Part shown: positions 1 to 8,064 of the stretch, in pieces
Numbering within the stretch: the first letter of the stretch is position 1
Layout of the letters: each line of letters begins with the position of its first letter
Assembly: GCA_003218815.1 (NCBI GenBank)
Contig: QHON01000120.1
Location: 1-21,653 of the forward strand
Length of the DNA: 21,653 nucleotides
Origin: Verrucomicrobiota bacterium
Lineage (GTDB): Bacteria > Verrucomicrobiota > Verrucomicrobiia > Chthoniobacterales > UBA10450
Direction of reading: 5' to 3'
The notes under the pieces: model-generated
Told to the model about the DNA's origin: nothing
The model's input: the letters and a program-made list of their open reading frames with translations, nothing else
Databases searched by the model: none
Translations under genes and position numbers: made by a program

Positions 1-1
1 A

Positions 2-991
2 TACAGCAACGGCTTTCACGACGCCGCCAATGCGATCGCCACGGTTGTTTCCACCCGAGTTCTAACGCCGCGCAAGGCAATTGCGATGGCGGCGTTTTTC
101 AATCTCACCGGCGCGCTCCTCGGGGGCGCAGTGGCTTCGACAATCGGCAAGGGACTGGTGGACACTAACGTGGTCACAATGTCGACGATACTCTGCGCGG
201 TCATCGCCGCATTCGTATGGAACATCACGACGTGGTGGTTCGGTTTACCCTCGAGCTCGAGTCATGCGCTAATTGGTGGACTTTGCGGAGCAGCGCTGGC
301 CGCCGCACGTGGTAATTGGTCGGTCATAAAATGGAATGCCGGTGTGTGGCCAAAAGTCGTTGTGCCGATGATCACTTCTCCAGTTGCCGGTTTTATTTTT
401 GGCGCGTTACTGATGTTTTTGCTGTTCGTGACGCTTCAGCGTTTCACACCCCACTTTGTCCATTCGCTTTTTGGCAAACTGCAAATTTTTAGTGCGGCGT
501 GGATGGCGCACAGTCACGGCACAAATGACGCTCAGAAGACAATGGGCATCATTACACTCGCGCTCTTTACCGGCACCAAAGCAGGGAGCTTCGATCATCT
601 GCCTGGTTGGCTTGATTTTCTTAAGACGCCGGTTTTCGCGCTGCCTGCGTGGGTGACGATTCTCTGCGCGGCTACTATGGCAGGAGGAACAGCCGCGGGC
701 GGCTGGCGAATCATTCGCACGCTTGGCCATCGGATGGTGAAATTGCAGCCGGTGCACGGATTTGCGGCAGAGACGAGCGCCGCGCTGATTATTCAAGGCG
801 CCAGTTACTACGGCATTCCTCTCTCCACAACACACGTGATATCCACTTCGATCATGGGCGTGGGCGCGGTCAAACGTTTCAGCGGCATGAAATGGAGAGT
901 CGTCGAGCGAATCATCTGGGCATGGCTTTTTACCTTGCCCGCAAGCGGCCTTATCGGTTACGCGCTCGCACGCGCGGCAGCGGCGCTTTGA
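2..991 (+). CDS. pit: Inorganic phosphate transporter, PiT family (5' end outside window)
   Basis: Low-affinity inorganic phosphate/cation symporter of the inner membrane. The frame is open from base 2, so the N-terminus lies before the window. Both halves of the inverted PiT repeat carry the family signature: GFHDAANAIATVVSTR near the beginning and AHSHGTNDAQKTMGI around base 505-545. The first is followed by the conserved SSSHALIGGL (about base 255) and the second by PLSTTHVIS (about 820). Roughly eight hydrophobic segments are visible and the protein ends in a membrane helix, LIGYALARAAAAL. An ATG at 86 is internal, because the signature motif precedes it. It is convergent with the small unknown gene at 1011-1337, with about 20 bp between the stops. 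No PhoU-like partner is visible here; it may lie upstream. Family assignment is secure, substrate inferred from family. Confidence 0.95.
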   Translation, partial: YSNGFHDAANAIATVVSTRVLTPRKAIAMAAFFNLTGALLGGAVASTIGKGLVDTNVVTMSTILCAVIAAFVWNITTWWFGLPSSSSHALIGGLCGAALAAARGNWSVIKWNAGVWPKVVVPMITSPVAGFIFGALLMFLLFVTLQRFTPHFVHSLFGKLQIFSAAWMAHSHGTNDAQKTMGIITLALFTGTKAGSFDHLPGWLDFLKTPVFALPAWVTILCAATMAGGTAAGGWRIIRTLGHRMVKLQPVHGFAAETSAALIIQGASYYGIPLSTTHVISTSIMGVGAVKRFSGMKWRVVERIIWAWLFTLPASGLIGYALARAAAAL

Positions 992-1010
992 TTTCGCGAA
1001 ATTTGTCGGC

Positions 1011-1337
1011 TCAAAGATTTTTCGGCGGTTCGATCCCGAATTTCTTGAACATTTTTCTTATCCGTTCGCTCCTTTCCGGGGTGTCCAATCTCGATTCTTC
1101 CGGATATTCCGCCCAAAACAGCACGTCGCGATAGTCGCGCTTCGCAACAGCCACGTACTCGCGCACCTTCGCTTCGCTTCCGGCACCAAGCGTTAAGATC
1201 GCGACTTGCACTCGCTCGCGTTCCCGTTCGTACGGTTCCACGCCATAACTATCGAGTAAGTCGAGCACGCGAGCCCAACTACTCTTTGGAAAAGTCGCTT
1301 CGACAGATGCAACAACCTGGTCGCGTGAGTGCGTCAT
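1011..1337 (-). CDS. Hypothetical protein, 108 aa
   Basis: Not recognised with certainty. A small, soluble, highly charged protein (many Arg, Glu and Lys) beginning MTHSRDQV, with no signal peptide or membrane segment. It reads as mostly helical: an N-terminal part with a WARVLDLLDSYGVEPYERE segment that looks like a helix-turn-helix-sized bundle, and a C-terminal part containing RDYRDVLFWAEYPEE. The ATG at 1337 is preceded by a weak purine stretch (AAGAG). It stands alone, convergent with the phosphate transporter. Coding potential is supported by length, a sensible start and the absence of a better overlapping frame. Confidence 0.7.
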   Translation of the reverse strand: MTHSRDQVVASVEATFPKSSWARVLDLLDSYGVEPYERERERVQVAILTLGAGSEAKVREYVAVAKRDYRDVLFWAEYPEESRLDTPERSERIRKMFKKFGIEPPKNL

Positions 1338-1397
1338 CTCTTGCTGCCCAAGGAGGCAAAGATCGTTTTCTACTTTCTAGTTTCGCCTAGGCAGCGG

Positions 1398-2036
1398 CTA
1401 GCTCGAGCGATTGGTTAGGCCTAATAGCGTGGCGCGTCCCGTTGAACGTGTTGTTAGGCGATTCCTCGGCACAAGATATCCTATTGCATAGGGTGTACGG
1501 AGGTATGTGCACAGCTTTTCGTACAACGCGAGTTGAATCTGACGATCTTCCTCGTTGATCTCATGTAATTTAAGCTGGTCGGGGGACATCTTGCTCAGGC
1601 TATCGCGTAGTGTTTCAACCCGTTGCAGCAACTCCTCGCGTTTACCCTGCAAAAGGTATCCAGGGGGAACTGTGCTTCTAAAGGAGTCAGCGAAGATCAC
1701 CACCTTTTCGCCAGGCTGCAGTTGATACTGTGGACCACCCGCCAACATCGGTGTTTTGTCATCATAGCTTGAGTATTCGACAGTAGCCTCAGAAGGCTTG
1801 GGGCGTGGACCTCGTGCGACGGCTGAGACGCTCACAACTGCCCGTGCTTTGATGTCGAACTTGGTTCGCGTCAGCAACTGCACTTCTCTAACGGAGCCAA
1901 CGTAGACGACAGGCGCCTTTCTCCGAACAGCTTCTATGAAGCTGCGTATATTCGCAGCCATCATTTGGCTAGTATCAGTTAGTATGAACAGGCATCCCAA
2001 AGCTAGGATGTATCGCACAGAGCTCTTTCCGTTCAT
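1398..2036 (-). CDS. Secreted hypothetical protein, 212 aa, with a repeat-derived C-terminus
   Basis: Begins with a probable signal peptide (positive MNGKSSVR, then hydrophobic YILALGCLFIL, possible cleavage near MMAA). The ATG at 2036 has a good ribosome binding site, GAGGT, about 4 bases upstream. After the signal the VVYVGSVREV segment, the alternating hydrophobic stretch to about residue 90 and QPGEKVVIFA near 110 look like a small beta-barrel, loosely like the OB-fold (NTR/TIMP-like) of secreted proteins; this is weak. Residues 120-185 are helical and charged. The last 20 or so residues (RSTGRATLLGLTNRSS) are translated from the attC-like repeat at 1414-1459, so the natural C-terminus was probably replaced or extended. 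Function unknown. Confidence 0.7.
   Translation of the reverse strand: MNGKSSVRYILALGCLFILTDTSQMMAANIRSFIEAVRRKAPVVYVGSVREVQLLTRTKFDIKARAVVSVSAVARGPRPKPSEATVEYSSYDDKTPMLAGGPQYQLQPGEKVVIFADSFRSTVPPGYLLQGKREELLQRVETLRDSLSKMSPDQLKLHEINEEDRQIQLALYEKLCTYLRTPYAIGYLVPRNRLTTRSTGRATLLGLTNRSS
1414..1459. repeat. attC-like or dispersed repeat at the 3' end of the 212-aa gene
   Basis: GTTAGGC occurs at 1414-1420 and again at 1453-1459. GCCTAAT at 1419-1425 is an inverted partner of the second copy, so the 41-bp stretch 1419-1459 has the RYYYAAC...GTTRRRY boundary layout of an integron attC site. It is shorter than usual attC sites and the inner paired boxes are not clear. A perfect palindrome TTAGGCCTAA lies at 1415-1424. 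The unknown gene on the minus strand runs into this element. No integrase is visible in the window. Confidence 0.35.
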
Positions 2037-2165
2037 ACTACCTCTTCGCTGGTCGGAGCAGTGCGAGAAACTGCATCAATCCAAGATTATCTTCCGCCAC
2101 AGAACCGGGCAAGATCAAATGGCTGGATGGTGTCCGGGAGGCGATTCAGCGCAATGCATCGTTCG

Positions 2166-3263
2166 CTACTTGCTATCGAAGTAGAGGAGGACAAACGCAA
2201 TTCCAAGCAATGGCCGCAGGAGCGTCTGGACGAGACCGAGGATAAAGCCGACGAGGTTAAATCCTTGAGTCGTTGAGGTAGTTGTCAGGCCCTGAATGAG
2301 AGCCTGCGGATCCTGAGACGTGGTCAACTCATGAAAATAATGCTGAATCGAGTGCCACTCAGATCCGAGGTTGATCGCAAGCACAAATGCAAACCAGATT
2401 GACGCAATAAAAACGCCACGCCACATCGGGCGCCGAAACCACGGAAGATCGCGCCGGCTGCGTGCGAGTTCTTTACTCTGGCGCAAGGCATTTCCGACAT
2501 CGGCCCCTTCGAGAACCGCAAACTGTTGCCAGAACAAAAAATTTACGAACAACCGGCCAACGATCCACACCTGAAACGCCAAGACGACGAGCGCGAGAAA
2601 GAACAAAAGCACAGACGGACCGGCCACCATGACCATCAGAATGATACCGATCGGCAGAACGGTCCAAAAAAGGTAAGTGCCATAGACAAAGATGCAGAGC
2701 ATCGCTATGCGAGGCCAAAACTTGAGCGCATTTTGCAGGAGAGGAAGCATTTTTACCGAGCGACCGCCAGCCAGTTCAGTGGTGAGAATTTGAATCCCGG
2801 CGATAAAAACCGGCCACACCGCAAGGCTGACTAGAAACATGCAAAAACTGAACGCTGCCACGGTCAGTGTGCGGAGATTGGCTTCCATATTCGGTGACGC
2901 GCCTAACGTGGAACCGGTCAATTGCGTACAGAGGGAAGGGACCGCGATGAGCAGCGCAAGTCCTAAGAATTGAAGAAACCCTTTGCGATAGATCCGAAAT
3001 GTATCGATCGGGATCTGGCCAAAGCTGCGACGCGGTTGTAGAGGCGCTCGCCGCGGCGAGCGCCCGGCGGCAGGTGCAGCCGCTGTATCGACTGATTCGA
3101 AAAGACCGGGAATGTCCGCTGCTGTCGTCCAACGCGGAACATCAGTCCGGCGTGCTTCATTTGCTGGAAGCAGGCGGCCCTCCATTTTCCATTCGCGGAG
3201 GGTATCAACTTCCACCGGACCGTACTCCTTGCCCTGCACGCGCACTATCCATTCGTCGGTCAT
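2166..3263 (-). CDS. GYF-domain (GYF_2-like) multi-pass membrane protein
   Basis: 365-residue protein. Residues 3-55 form a GYF_2-type domain (W-x-V-x-x-x-G-x-x-YGPV, then L-x-x-W and EGRL, ending W-x-x-A-x-x-I-x-x-LF), a small protein-interaction module often placed at the N-terminus of bacterial membrane proteins. A proline/arginine-rich linker (about 60-85) follows, then five to six hydrophobic segments, including a long double span containing LPIGIILMVMVAG, and a last span ending LLYFDSK at the C-terminus. The membrane part resembles DUF975-like polytopic proteins; role unknown. I chose the ATG at 3263: the frame stays open to 3566, but that extension overlaps the divergent exonuclease gene and lacks family similarity. 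Divergent from the exonuclease, with about 117 bp between starts for both promoters. Confidence 0.8.
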   Translation of the reverse strand: MTDEWIVRVQGKEYGPVEVDTLREWKMEGRLLPANEARRTDVPRWTTAADIPGLFESVDTAAAPAAGRSPRRAPLQPRRSFGQIPIDTFRIYRKGFLQFLGLALLIAVPSLCTQLTGSTLGASPNMEANLRTLTVAAFSFCMFLVSLAVWPVFIAGIQILTTELAGGRSVKMLPLLQNALKFWPRIAMLCIFVYGTYLFWTVLPIGIILMVMVAGPSVLLFFLALVVLAFQVWIVGRLFVNFLFWQQFAVLEGADVGNALRQSKELARSRRDLPWFRRPMWRGVFIASIWFAFVLAINLGSEWHSIQHYFHELTTSQDPQALIQGLTTTSTTQGFNLVGFILGLVQTLLRPLLGIAFVLLYFDSK

Positions 3264-3380
3264 TCCGTCACTTAACCGTGAATTGCGCCAAGCGAAAGTA
3301 GTGTGAGGGTCCGGCTTTCGGTCCCCCAAATACAACCGGGACGGTTGCGCTAGGATGCGGGCTTCGGCTACGGTAATCGG

Positions 3381-4289
3381 GTGAAGCTGCTGCTCATCGA
3401 CGGCCATTACTACGTTTACCGCTCGTTTTTTGCGATCCAGAATTTGTCTAATTCCCGCGGGGAGCCGACGAACGCGATCTTCGGTTTTACAAAGACCGTT
3501 CGCCGGATGTTGAAAGATTTGCAGCCGGAACTGGGCGCAGTGGTTTGGGACGAAGGTCTGCCGCAAAAGCGAATGGAACTACAGCCCGCCTACAAGGAAA
3601 CGCGCAAGGAGATGCCGACGCCGATGATCCCGCAGCTCGACTTCATCCAAAAACTCACCCCTCTGCTCGGTTTTCGAAATATCGCGCTCGCCAATACCGA
3701 GGCTGACGATCTGATGGGTTGCTACGCGCTTGCTGCCTGCAAGCAGGGCGTGGAAGTAGTGCTCGCCACGAACGACAAGGATTTATTTCAATTGGTCGGA
3801 CCATGCGTAAAGGTTTATACGACCGCGAAAGCCGATCTCGCCTCACCGAAAGATCAATTCGCGCTTCTCGGCGAGCCGGAAGTGACCGCAAAATGGGACG
3901 TTCCTCCGAGGCTTATCGGCGATGTCCTCGCCCTGACTGGCGATTCGGTCGACAACATCCCTGGAATCGGCTTGGGCCGCAAAACGGCCGCGGCGCTCAT
4001 TCGCGAACACAATGGCTTGGAGTCTTTGCTGGCCAACATCAGCAAGGTAAAAAATCAGCGCACGCGCGAGAAATTAGTCAGCGCGCGCAATCAGATTTCG
4101 CAGAACCGGAAAATGGTCGAACTAGACTGCGACATGAAATTGCCGGTGCAAGTCGAAGAACTCAGGATTCAACCCGATTATCCCAAACTGATCGCAGCGC
4201 TGGAGAAGTGTGAATTCAAGTCGCTTCTCCAGGAAGTCCGCGACGAGGCCGTGCGCGCGGGCGCTGGAGTGCAGGGAAGCTTGCTCTAG
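3381..4289 (+). CDS. Stand-alone 5'-3' exonuclease (Pol I N-terminal domain/FEN family)
   Basis: 302-residue structure-specific 5'-3' exonuclease/flap endonuclease, equivalent to the N-terminal domain of DNA polymerase I and acting in Okazaki primer removal and repair. The metal-binding acidic clusters are visible: LLIDGHYYVYRSFFAI at the start, VVWDEG near residue 57 followed by the basic YKETRKEMP helical-gateway region, EADDLMG near 107 and ATNDKDLFQLV near 130. The helix-3-turn-helix DNA-binding motif follows (GDSVDNIPGIGLGRKTAAAL, about 188-207). No 3'-5' exonuclease or polymerase domain follows: the frame stops at 4289. The start is a GTG at 3381, immediately before the first beta strand, so an earlier start is not needed. 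It could be labelled polA-like, but polymerase activity is absent. Confidence 0.9.
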   Translation: MKLLLIDGHYYVYRSFFAIQNLSNSRGEPTNAIFGFTKTVRRMLKDLQPELGAVVWDEGLPQKRMELQPAYKETRKEMPTPMIPQLDFIQKLTPLLGFRNIALANTEADDLMGCYALAACKQGVEVVLATNDKDLFQLVGPCVKVYTTAKADLASPKDQFALLGEPEVTAKWDVPPRLIGDVLALTGDSVDNIPGIGLGRKTAAALIREHNGLESLLANISKVKNQRTREKLVSARNQISQNRKMVELDCDMKLPVQVEELRIQPDYPKLIAALEKCEFKSLLQEVRDEAVRAGAGVQGSLL

Positions 4290-4666
4290 AGCCCGAATTT
4301 TACGACGGCAACAGGCCACCACGACGCAGAATAAGACACCTGGCCGCCAGGCAGCCGGAATTTATTACATTTAAGGAAAAAAAATCGAACGCCGGCTAAG
4401 CTGCGCTGTCTATCTCAACAGGTTAAGGCGATTCGGGCGGTGGCACGTGTTCTTGTATTCATTGTTTCTCCTTAGCGTGCGCTGCCCGAATCTTTTTTTG
4501 CCCTAGTCAGCAACACAAATCGTTGTCGATCTCGGCGCAATCGTTTGTTACCCCAAAAGATCGAACAGTCCCTGACCAAATCACGGCCAAGACGCGCTCG
4601 CGATTTGCATTTACCGTGGCGCTTCACACGCCAATTTGAGAACCTGCGCGCGTGGGCGATGGGTTT
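4290..4666. other. Intergenic stretch with an AT-rich patch and a terminator
   Basis: No convincing gene. It holds an AT-rich patch at about 4359-4384 (possible promoter-like DNA, not assignable) and the hairpin with T-tract at 4430-4499. The only long open frame here (minus strand, 4472-4867) runs through the start of nadC and has no protein-like features. Confidence 0.6.
4430..4499 (+). terminator. Intrinsic terminator with extended stem and long loop
   Basis: GATTCGGGC at 4430-4438 pairs perfectly with GCCCGAATC at 4484-4492. Inside it GCACG (4443-4447) pairs with CGTGC (4476-4480) across a small internal loop. Seven T residues (4493-4499) follow directly. The loop of about 28 nt is unusually long for a plain terminator. 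It lies 140 bp after the exonuclease stop and 170 bp before nadC, so it ends either the exonuclease transcript or a small transcript from the AT-rich patch. Confidence 0.7.
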
Positions 4667-5542
4667 ATGAAACACGAGAAGCAGCCCAAGCCCATGAAGC
4701 CGAATCGCTATGACCCAATTGCCGCTGCACTCCAGGAAGACATTGGCGTGGGAGATATCACGACCGAATTTTTTGTGCCGGAGAGTTTGCACGCCACGGG
4801 ACGTATCATTGCGCATGAAAAAGCAATCGTCGCCGGTTCCGGAGCGACAGCCGAAGTTTTCCGCCAAGTCGACCCGTCAACCGACGCACAGATTATTCGC
4901 GGGGACGGCACCGAAGTTGCCCCCGGCGAGGTAATTATCGAAGTCTGCGGATTGGCGCGTTCGATTCTGAAGGCGGAACGTGTCGCACTGAATTTTTTGC
5001 AACGTCTCTGCGGCATCGCAACGCTGACGCGCCAATTTGTCGACGCGATCAGGAATCATCCCGCCAAAATTTTGGACACGCGGAAAACAACTCCAGGCCT
5101 GCGAGCATTGGAAAAGGCTGCGGTCGTCGCCGGCGGCGGTGAGAACCACCGGTTCGGGTTGTACGACATGGTCCTCGTGAAAGATAACCATCTAACCACT
5201 TTCGAGGGACTTTCCAGCTTTGCCGAACGAATTCGCCAGCTTCGTCGGGAGCGGCCAAACACCCGTATCGAGGTGGAGGCGGATGATTTGGAACAAGTTC
5301 GTGCCTTTGTTGAAGTTGAGGGTGTCGACGTCATCCTCCTCGATAATATGGCGCCGGCTCAAATTCGTGAGGCTGTCGCGCTGAGAAAAGGCAACATCGA
5401 ATTTGAAGCAAGCGGAGGCATCACTTTAAAAAACGTGAACCGCATCGCGGCCACTGGGGTTGATTACATCTCGGTTGGCAGTCTCACCCACGGAGCACGC
5501 GCAATCGATATCGGCCTGGAAATGACCCATGTCCCAGGCTGA
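4667..5542 (+). CDS. nadC: Nicotinate-nucleotide pyrophosphorylase (quinolinate phosphoribosyltransferase)
   Basis: Converts quinolinate and PRPP to nicotinate mononucleotide, CO2 and PPi in de novo NAD synthesis; cytosolic. Family motifs are intact: EDIGVGDITTEF near the N-terminus, LNFLQRLCGIATLT, the substrate-binding DTRKTTPGLRALEK, HRFGLYDMVLVKDNH, then the barrel strands ending EVEADD, LLDNM, EASGGI and GVDYISVGSLTHG. From the ATG at 4667 the protein has 291 residues, the usual length. A GTG at 4652 and an ATG at 4694 are alternative starts, and no strong ribosome binding site decides between them. Its last 14 bases overlap birA, suggesting translational coupling; NAD and biotin cofactor genes are often neighbours. 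Confidence 0.95.
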   Translation: MKHEKQPKPMKPNRYDPIAAALQEDIGVGDITTEFFVPESLHATGRIIAHEKAIVAGSGATAEVFRQVDPSTDAQIIRGDGTEVAPGEVIIEVCGLARSILKAERVALNFLQRLCGIATLTRQFVDAIRNHPAKILDTRKTTPGLRALEKAAVVAGGGENHRFGLYDMVLVKDNHLTTFEGLSSFAERIRQLRRERPNTRIEVEADDLEQVRAFVEVEGVDVILLDNMAPAQIREAVALRKGNIEFEASGGITLKNVNRIAATGVDYISVGSLTHGARAIDIGLEMTHVPG

Positions 5543-6146
5543 AACGTTGGATCGCTTAATTGCCGATGAGCTGCAGGCAGATCTTGGCGACACGCTCATT
5601 GGACGCGAGCTCATTGTGCTCCAGCAGACTGGCTCGACCAACGATGCGATTTTGGAAGTGGCGCGAGATTCCAAAGAGGGACTCGTTCTGTTCGCCGAAC
5701 AGCAAACCGCCGGTCGGGGTCAGCGAGGCAATCGCTGGGAATCGCCCGCTCGAAAAGGGCTTTGTTTCTCCATCTTATTGCGTCCAAAGATCGACATCCA
5801 TGAATCGGCGGGGCTCACGGCCTGGGCAGCGAGTGCCGTGGCGAACACGATTCGACGGGAATTTTCGCTCGAGTCAACGATCAAGCTGCCCAACGACGTC
5901 CACATTGATCGACGGAAGGTCGCCGGCGTGCTCGTTGAGATGCGTGCGCAAGAGGGAGCGCAGCATCTAGCCATTGTCGGTGTCGGAATCAATGTGAATC
6001 AATCGGCGCAGGATTTTCCCAGCGAGCTACAGGGGCGGGCAATTTCGCTGGCGATAGCCCTGGATCGACAAGTCGATCGCCAGAAGTTTGCCGCGGCAGT
6101 TTTGAGAAGTTTGGACCGGACTTATCGTGAAACCTTCTTCTCGTAG
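5529..6146 (+). CDS. birA: Biotin--[acetyl-CoA-carboxylase] ligase, catalytic domain only
   Basis: Activates biotin with ATP and attaches it to the biotin carboxyl carrier protein. Motifs of the catalytic domain are in order: QQTGSTNDAILEVA, the biotinyl-AMP loop AGRGQRGNRWESP, FSILLRP, KLPNDVHIDRRKVAGVLVE (usual KWPNDV with Trp replaced by Leu) and GVGINVNQ. There is no N-terminal winged helix, so it is a monofunctional (group I) ligase without repressor function. At 205 residues it stops right after the LDRTYRETF helix, where most homologues continue with a small SH3-like C-terminal domain of about 45-50 residues; none is recognisable in any downstream frame. It starts inside the end of nadC (14-bp overlap) and is convergent with the gene at 6215-7312. 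Confidence 0.92.
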   Translation: MSQAETLDRLIADELQADLGDTLIGRELIVLQQTGSTNDAILEVARDSKEGLVLFAEQQTAGRGQRGNRWESPARKGLCFSILLRPKIDIHESAGLTAWAASAVANTIRREFSLESTIKLPNDVHIDRRKVAGVLVEMRAQEGAQHLAIVGVGINVNQSAQDFPSELQGRAISLAIALDRQVDRQKFAAAVLRSLDRTYRETFFS

Positions 6147-6214
6147 TTTTGCAGAATGCGCGACCTGGCAAACGCGCGACCCAGCTTCCGTAGCGTTGAA
6201 CAGTCAAGGGTCTC

Positions 6215-7312
6215 TTAACTTCTCTGTTGCGCCAGCCATTCGCGGTAGATCTGTGGCGAAATCTCGGAAGGCTTAATCTCGCTGCGTCCGCCCCAGAAAA
6301 CATTCGTATAAGAAACCGGGATACCGATCGAATGAAGATGCTGATCTATGGCCGCTTTGTGTTCGAGGAGCGGTTGTTTGTCCGTGCCGTGCGCCACGGC
6401 CATGATGTTAACGTTCTTGAATTCGGGGCCCGCCTCGCGCCAGTAACAATGAGTGAGAATGTGATGTCGGCCCACTTCGCCTCCGGCTTCAAGTTCGCGT
6501 CCGGACGGCACCGCCCAATGAAACAGTGCGTTGAATCGCGTGACGCGAATACCGCCAGCTGACGGTTTGACGTGTTCCAGAAATGTTGAAAAGCGCCCGA
6601 TGATTTTTCGGGCGTTCAACTGTTCGGCGACACGATAGAATTCATCAACCGAGATCCCAGCTTCTTCCGCGCGGGTTGCCCAAGGGGTCGATCGAATTTC
6701 TCCCGGCGTAAATTCACGCTTGAGCGCGAGCAACACTTTCCATTCCAGTTCGTCAAGATCGACAACTTCCACCGGAATCATTTTTGCTGGCTTATCTGCT
6801 TTGCTTCCCGGTTCGATCGTTTTTCGCCGAACATGTCCGACGCCGAGCGTGAAGATTCCTTTCGCCGGCATCAGGCGAAAATGTTCCGCGCCGACTTTTT
6901 CCAACAGCAGTTCGCAATGTTGCTGCAGCGAAAAACCATGCGGCACCTTCACCGTGGTCCATAACTTGTAATCCGATCCGGCAGTAACTGTGTCGGTGGA
7001 CCGAAGAACCACGTGGCCCGAAAAGGGATCGCATTGGAACATCCAATCGAAGGCATTGTCGACCTTATCCGCAGGAACTTTCCACGCGACGAGGGCGCCA
7101 TCGGCAAGATTGGTCGCGAGCAAAGTTTGCCGGACGCGGCGAATAGTGCCTGCGCGCAGCATCGCCGCGATATGGGTCGTCACAACATCGACATCGACGC
7201 CCGAACGCCTCGCAATTTCCTCGAACGGCTCGCGGACGAAGCCTTCGATTTTGTCCTCCGAAATCTCGAGAATCTTTGCGTTAATTGGATCGTTGTGCTC
7301 AACCGGCAGCAT
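6215..7312 (-). CDS. Tandem Lrp/AsnC-type protein, siroheme decarboxylase (AhbA-AhbB)-like
   Basis: Two consecutive Lrp/AsnC modules in one chain. Module 1: winged-helix segment REPFEEIARRSGVD...IRRVRQ (first 60 residues), then an alpha/beta domain with LVAWKVP and a conserved DTVTAGSDYKLWTTVKVP. Module 2: helix-turn-helix around WATRAEEAGISVDEFYRV, then FNALFHWAVP, THCYWRE and VNIMAVAHG. The RPF-like, I-R-R, N-A-x-x-x-W and H-C-Y-x-R signatures are those of AhbA/AhbB and NirD/NirL siroheme decarboxylases, and a fused two-module form is known for NirDL. It may therefore be a heme-pathway enzyme rather than a transcription factor, and most automatic annotation would call it a Lrp/AsnC regulator. 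Starts are ambiguous: ATG at 7312 (chosen, 365 aa) or GTG at 7351 (378 aa); neither has a clear ribosome binding site. Confidence 0.75.
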   Translation of the reverse strand: MLPVEHNDPINAKILEISEDKIEGFVREPFEEIARRSGVDVDVVTTHIAAMLRAGTIRRVRQTLLATNLADGALVAWKVPADKVDNAFDWMFQCDPFSGHVVLRSTDTVTAGSDYKLWTTVKVPHGFSLQQHCELLLEKVGAEHFRLMPAKGIFTLGVGHVRRKTIEPGSKADKPAKMIPVEVVDLDELEWKVLLALKREFTPGEIRSTPWATRAEEAGISVDEFYRVAEQLNARKIIGRFSTFLEHVKPSAGGIRVTRFNALFHWAVPSGRELEAGGEVGRHHILTHCYWREAGPEFKNVNIMAVAHGTDKQPLLEHKAAIDQHLHSIGIPVSYTNVFWGGRSEIKPSEISPQIYREWLAQQRS

Positions 7313-7398
7313 TCGGATTAATCCGCCTGCCGATTGCTCTTGTCCAATCACCGCGTTCGCCGCGCGAAAAATCTGATCGATTCAACGGGTTCGCCCTC

Positions 7399-8064
7399 TC
7401 AAGTCGCGCAGCAGGAGAGAAGCGCGAGGAAATGGCAACTCGTACCAGCGAGGACGAACAAATGCCAAATGAAATGGCTATAGCGCAGACGTTGGTTCAC
7501 GAAAAAGAGTACGCCTGTGGTGTAGGCGACGCCACCGGCTGCCAGCCAGAACAGCGTAGTGGGTGGAATCGCCAACGTGATCGGCCGAATGGCGATAAGC
7601 GCCAACCATCCCGTGCCAAGATAGAGAGTCATCGCGAGTTTGGAATGACGCGAGGGTCCGCACGTCGCCTTCAAGGTCACGCCGAAAATCGCGAGTGCCC
7701 AAACAAGTACGAGTATTGTCGCGCTCCAAAAGCCGCGAAGCAGGCCTAGCGTAAATGGGGTATATGTTCCAGCAATCAACAAAAAAATCGCCGACTGGTC
7801 TAGCACCTGCAAGATCGATTTCCCCCGGGTTTGCGGCCACGCATGATAAAGCGTTGATCCGAGATACAACATCGACATCGTGACCGCAAAAATCACTGTG
7901 CCGAAGAAAAAGCCGGCACCACTTCGATGAGCTTCCAGCAGCAGAATCGGCGCGCCGATTAACGCGGCACATAATCCGATTCCATGACTGATCGTGTTCG
8001 CCAGTTCTTCGCCTACGGATTGCGCCCGTTTTTGTGAAACGCGCAGCTCATCGCCAATGTTCAT
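7399..8064 (-). CDS. trhA: Hemolysin III / TrhA (YqfA) family membrane protein
   Basis: 221-residue integral membrane protein with seven hydrophobic segments, of the bacterial branch of the PAQR/hemolysin III superfamily; the bacterial members are linked to membrane-energetics homeostasis and the cytolytic name is historical. The conserved residues are present: E-x-x-N-x-x-SHG in the first helix region (EELANTISHG), LYHAW after helix 2, DQSAIFLLIAGTYTPF in helix 3 and the metal-ligand-like HxxxxxxxxCHF of the last helix (WHLFVLAGTSCHF). The ATG at 8064 gives the usual length. Same strand as the Lrp-like gene, with about 85 bp between it and that gene's ATG. Confidence 0.92.
   Translation of the reverse strand: MNIGDELRVSQKRAQSVGEELANTISHGIGLCAALIGAPILLLEAHRSGAGFFFGTVIFAVTMSMLYLGSTLYHAWPQTRGKSILQVLDQSAIFLLIAGTYTPFTLGLLRGFWSATILVLVWALAIFGVTLKATCGPSRHSKLAMTLYLGTGWLALIAIRPITLAIPPTTLFWLAAGGVAYTTGVLFFVNQRLRYSHFIWHLFVLAGTSCHFLALLSCCAT

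Noticed and set aside
3264..3566. N-terminal extension of the GYF-domain protein
   Set aside because: Would overlap the exonuclease coding region by about 185 bp and is not domain-like; the GYF domain begins right after the ATG at 3263.
4472..4867. 131-codon minus-strand frame over the start of nadC
   Set aside because: Overlaps the terminator and nadC, and the protein is Arg-rich without recognisable features.
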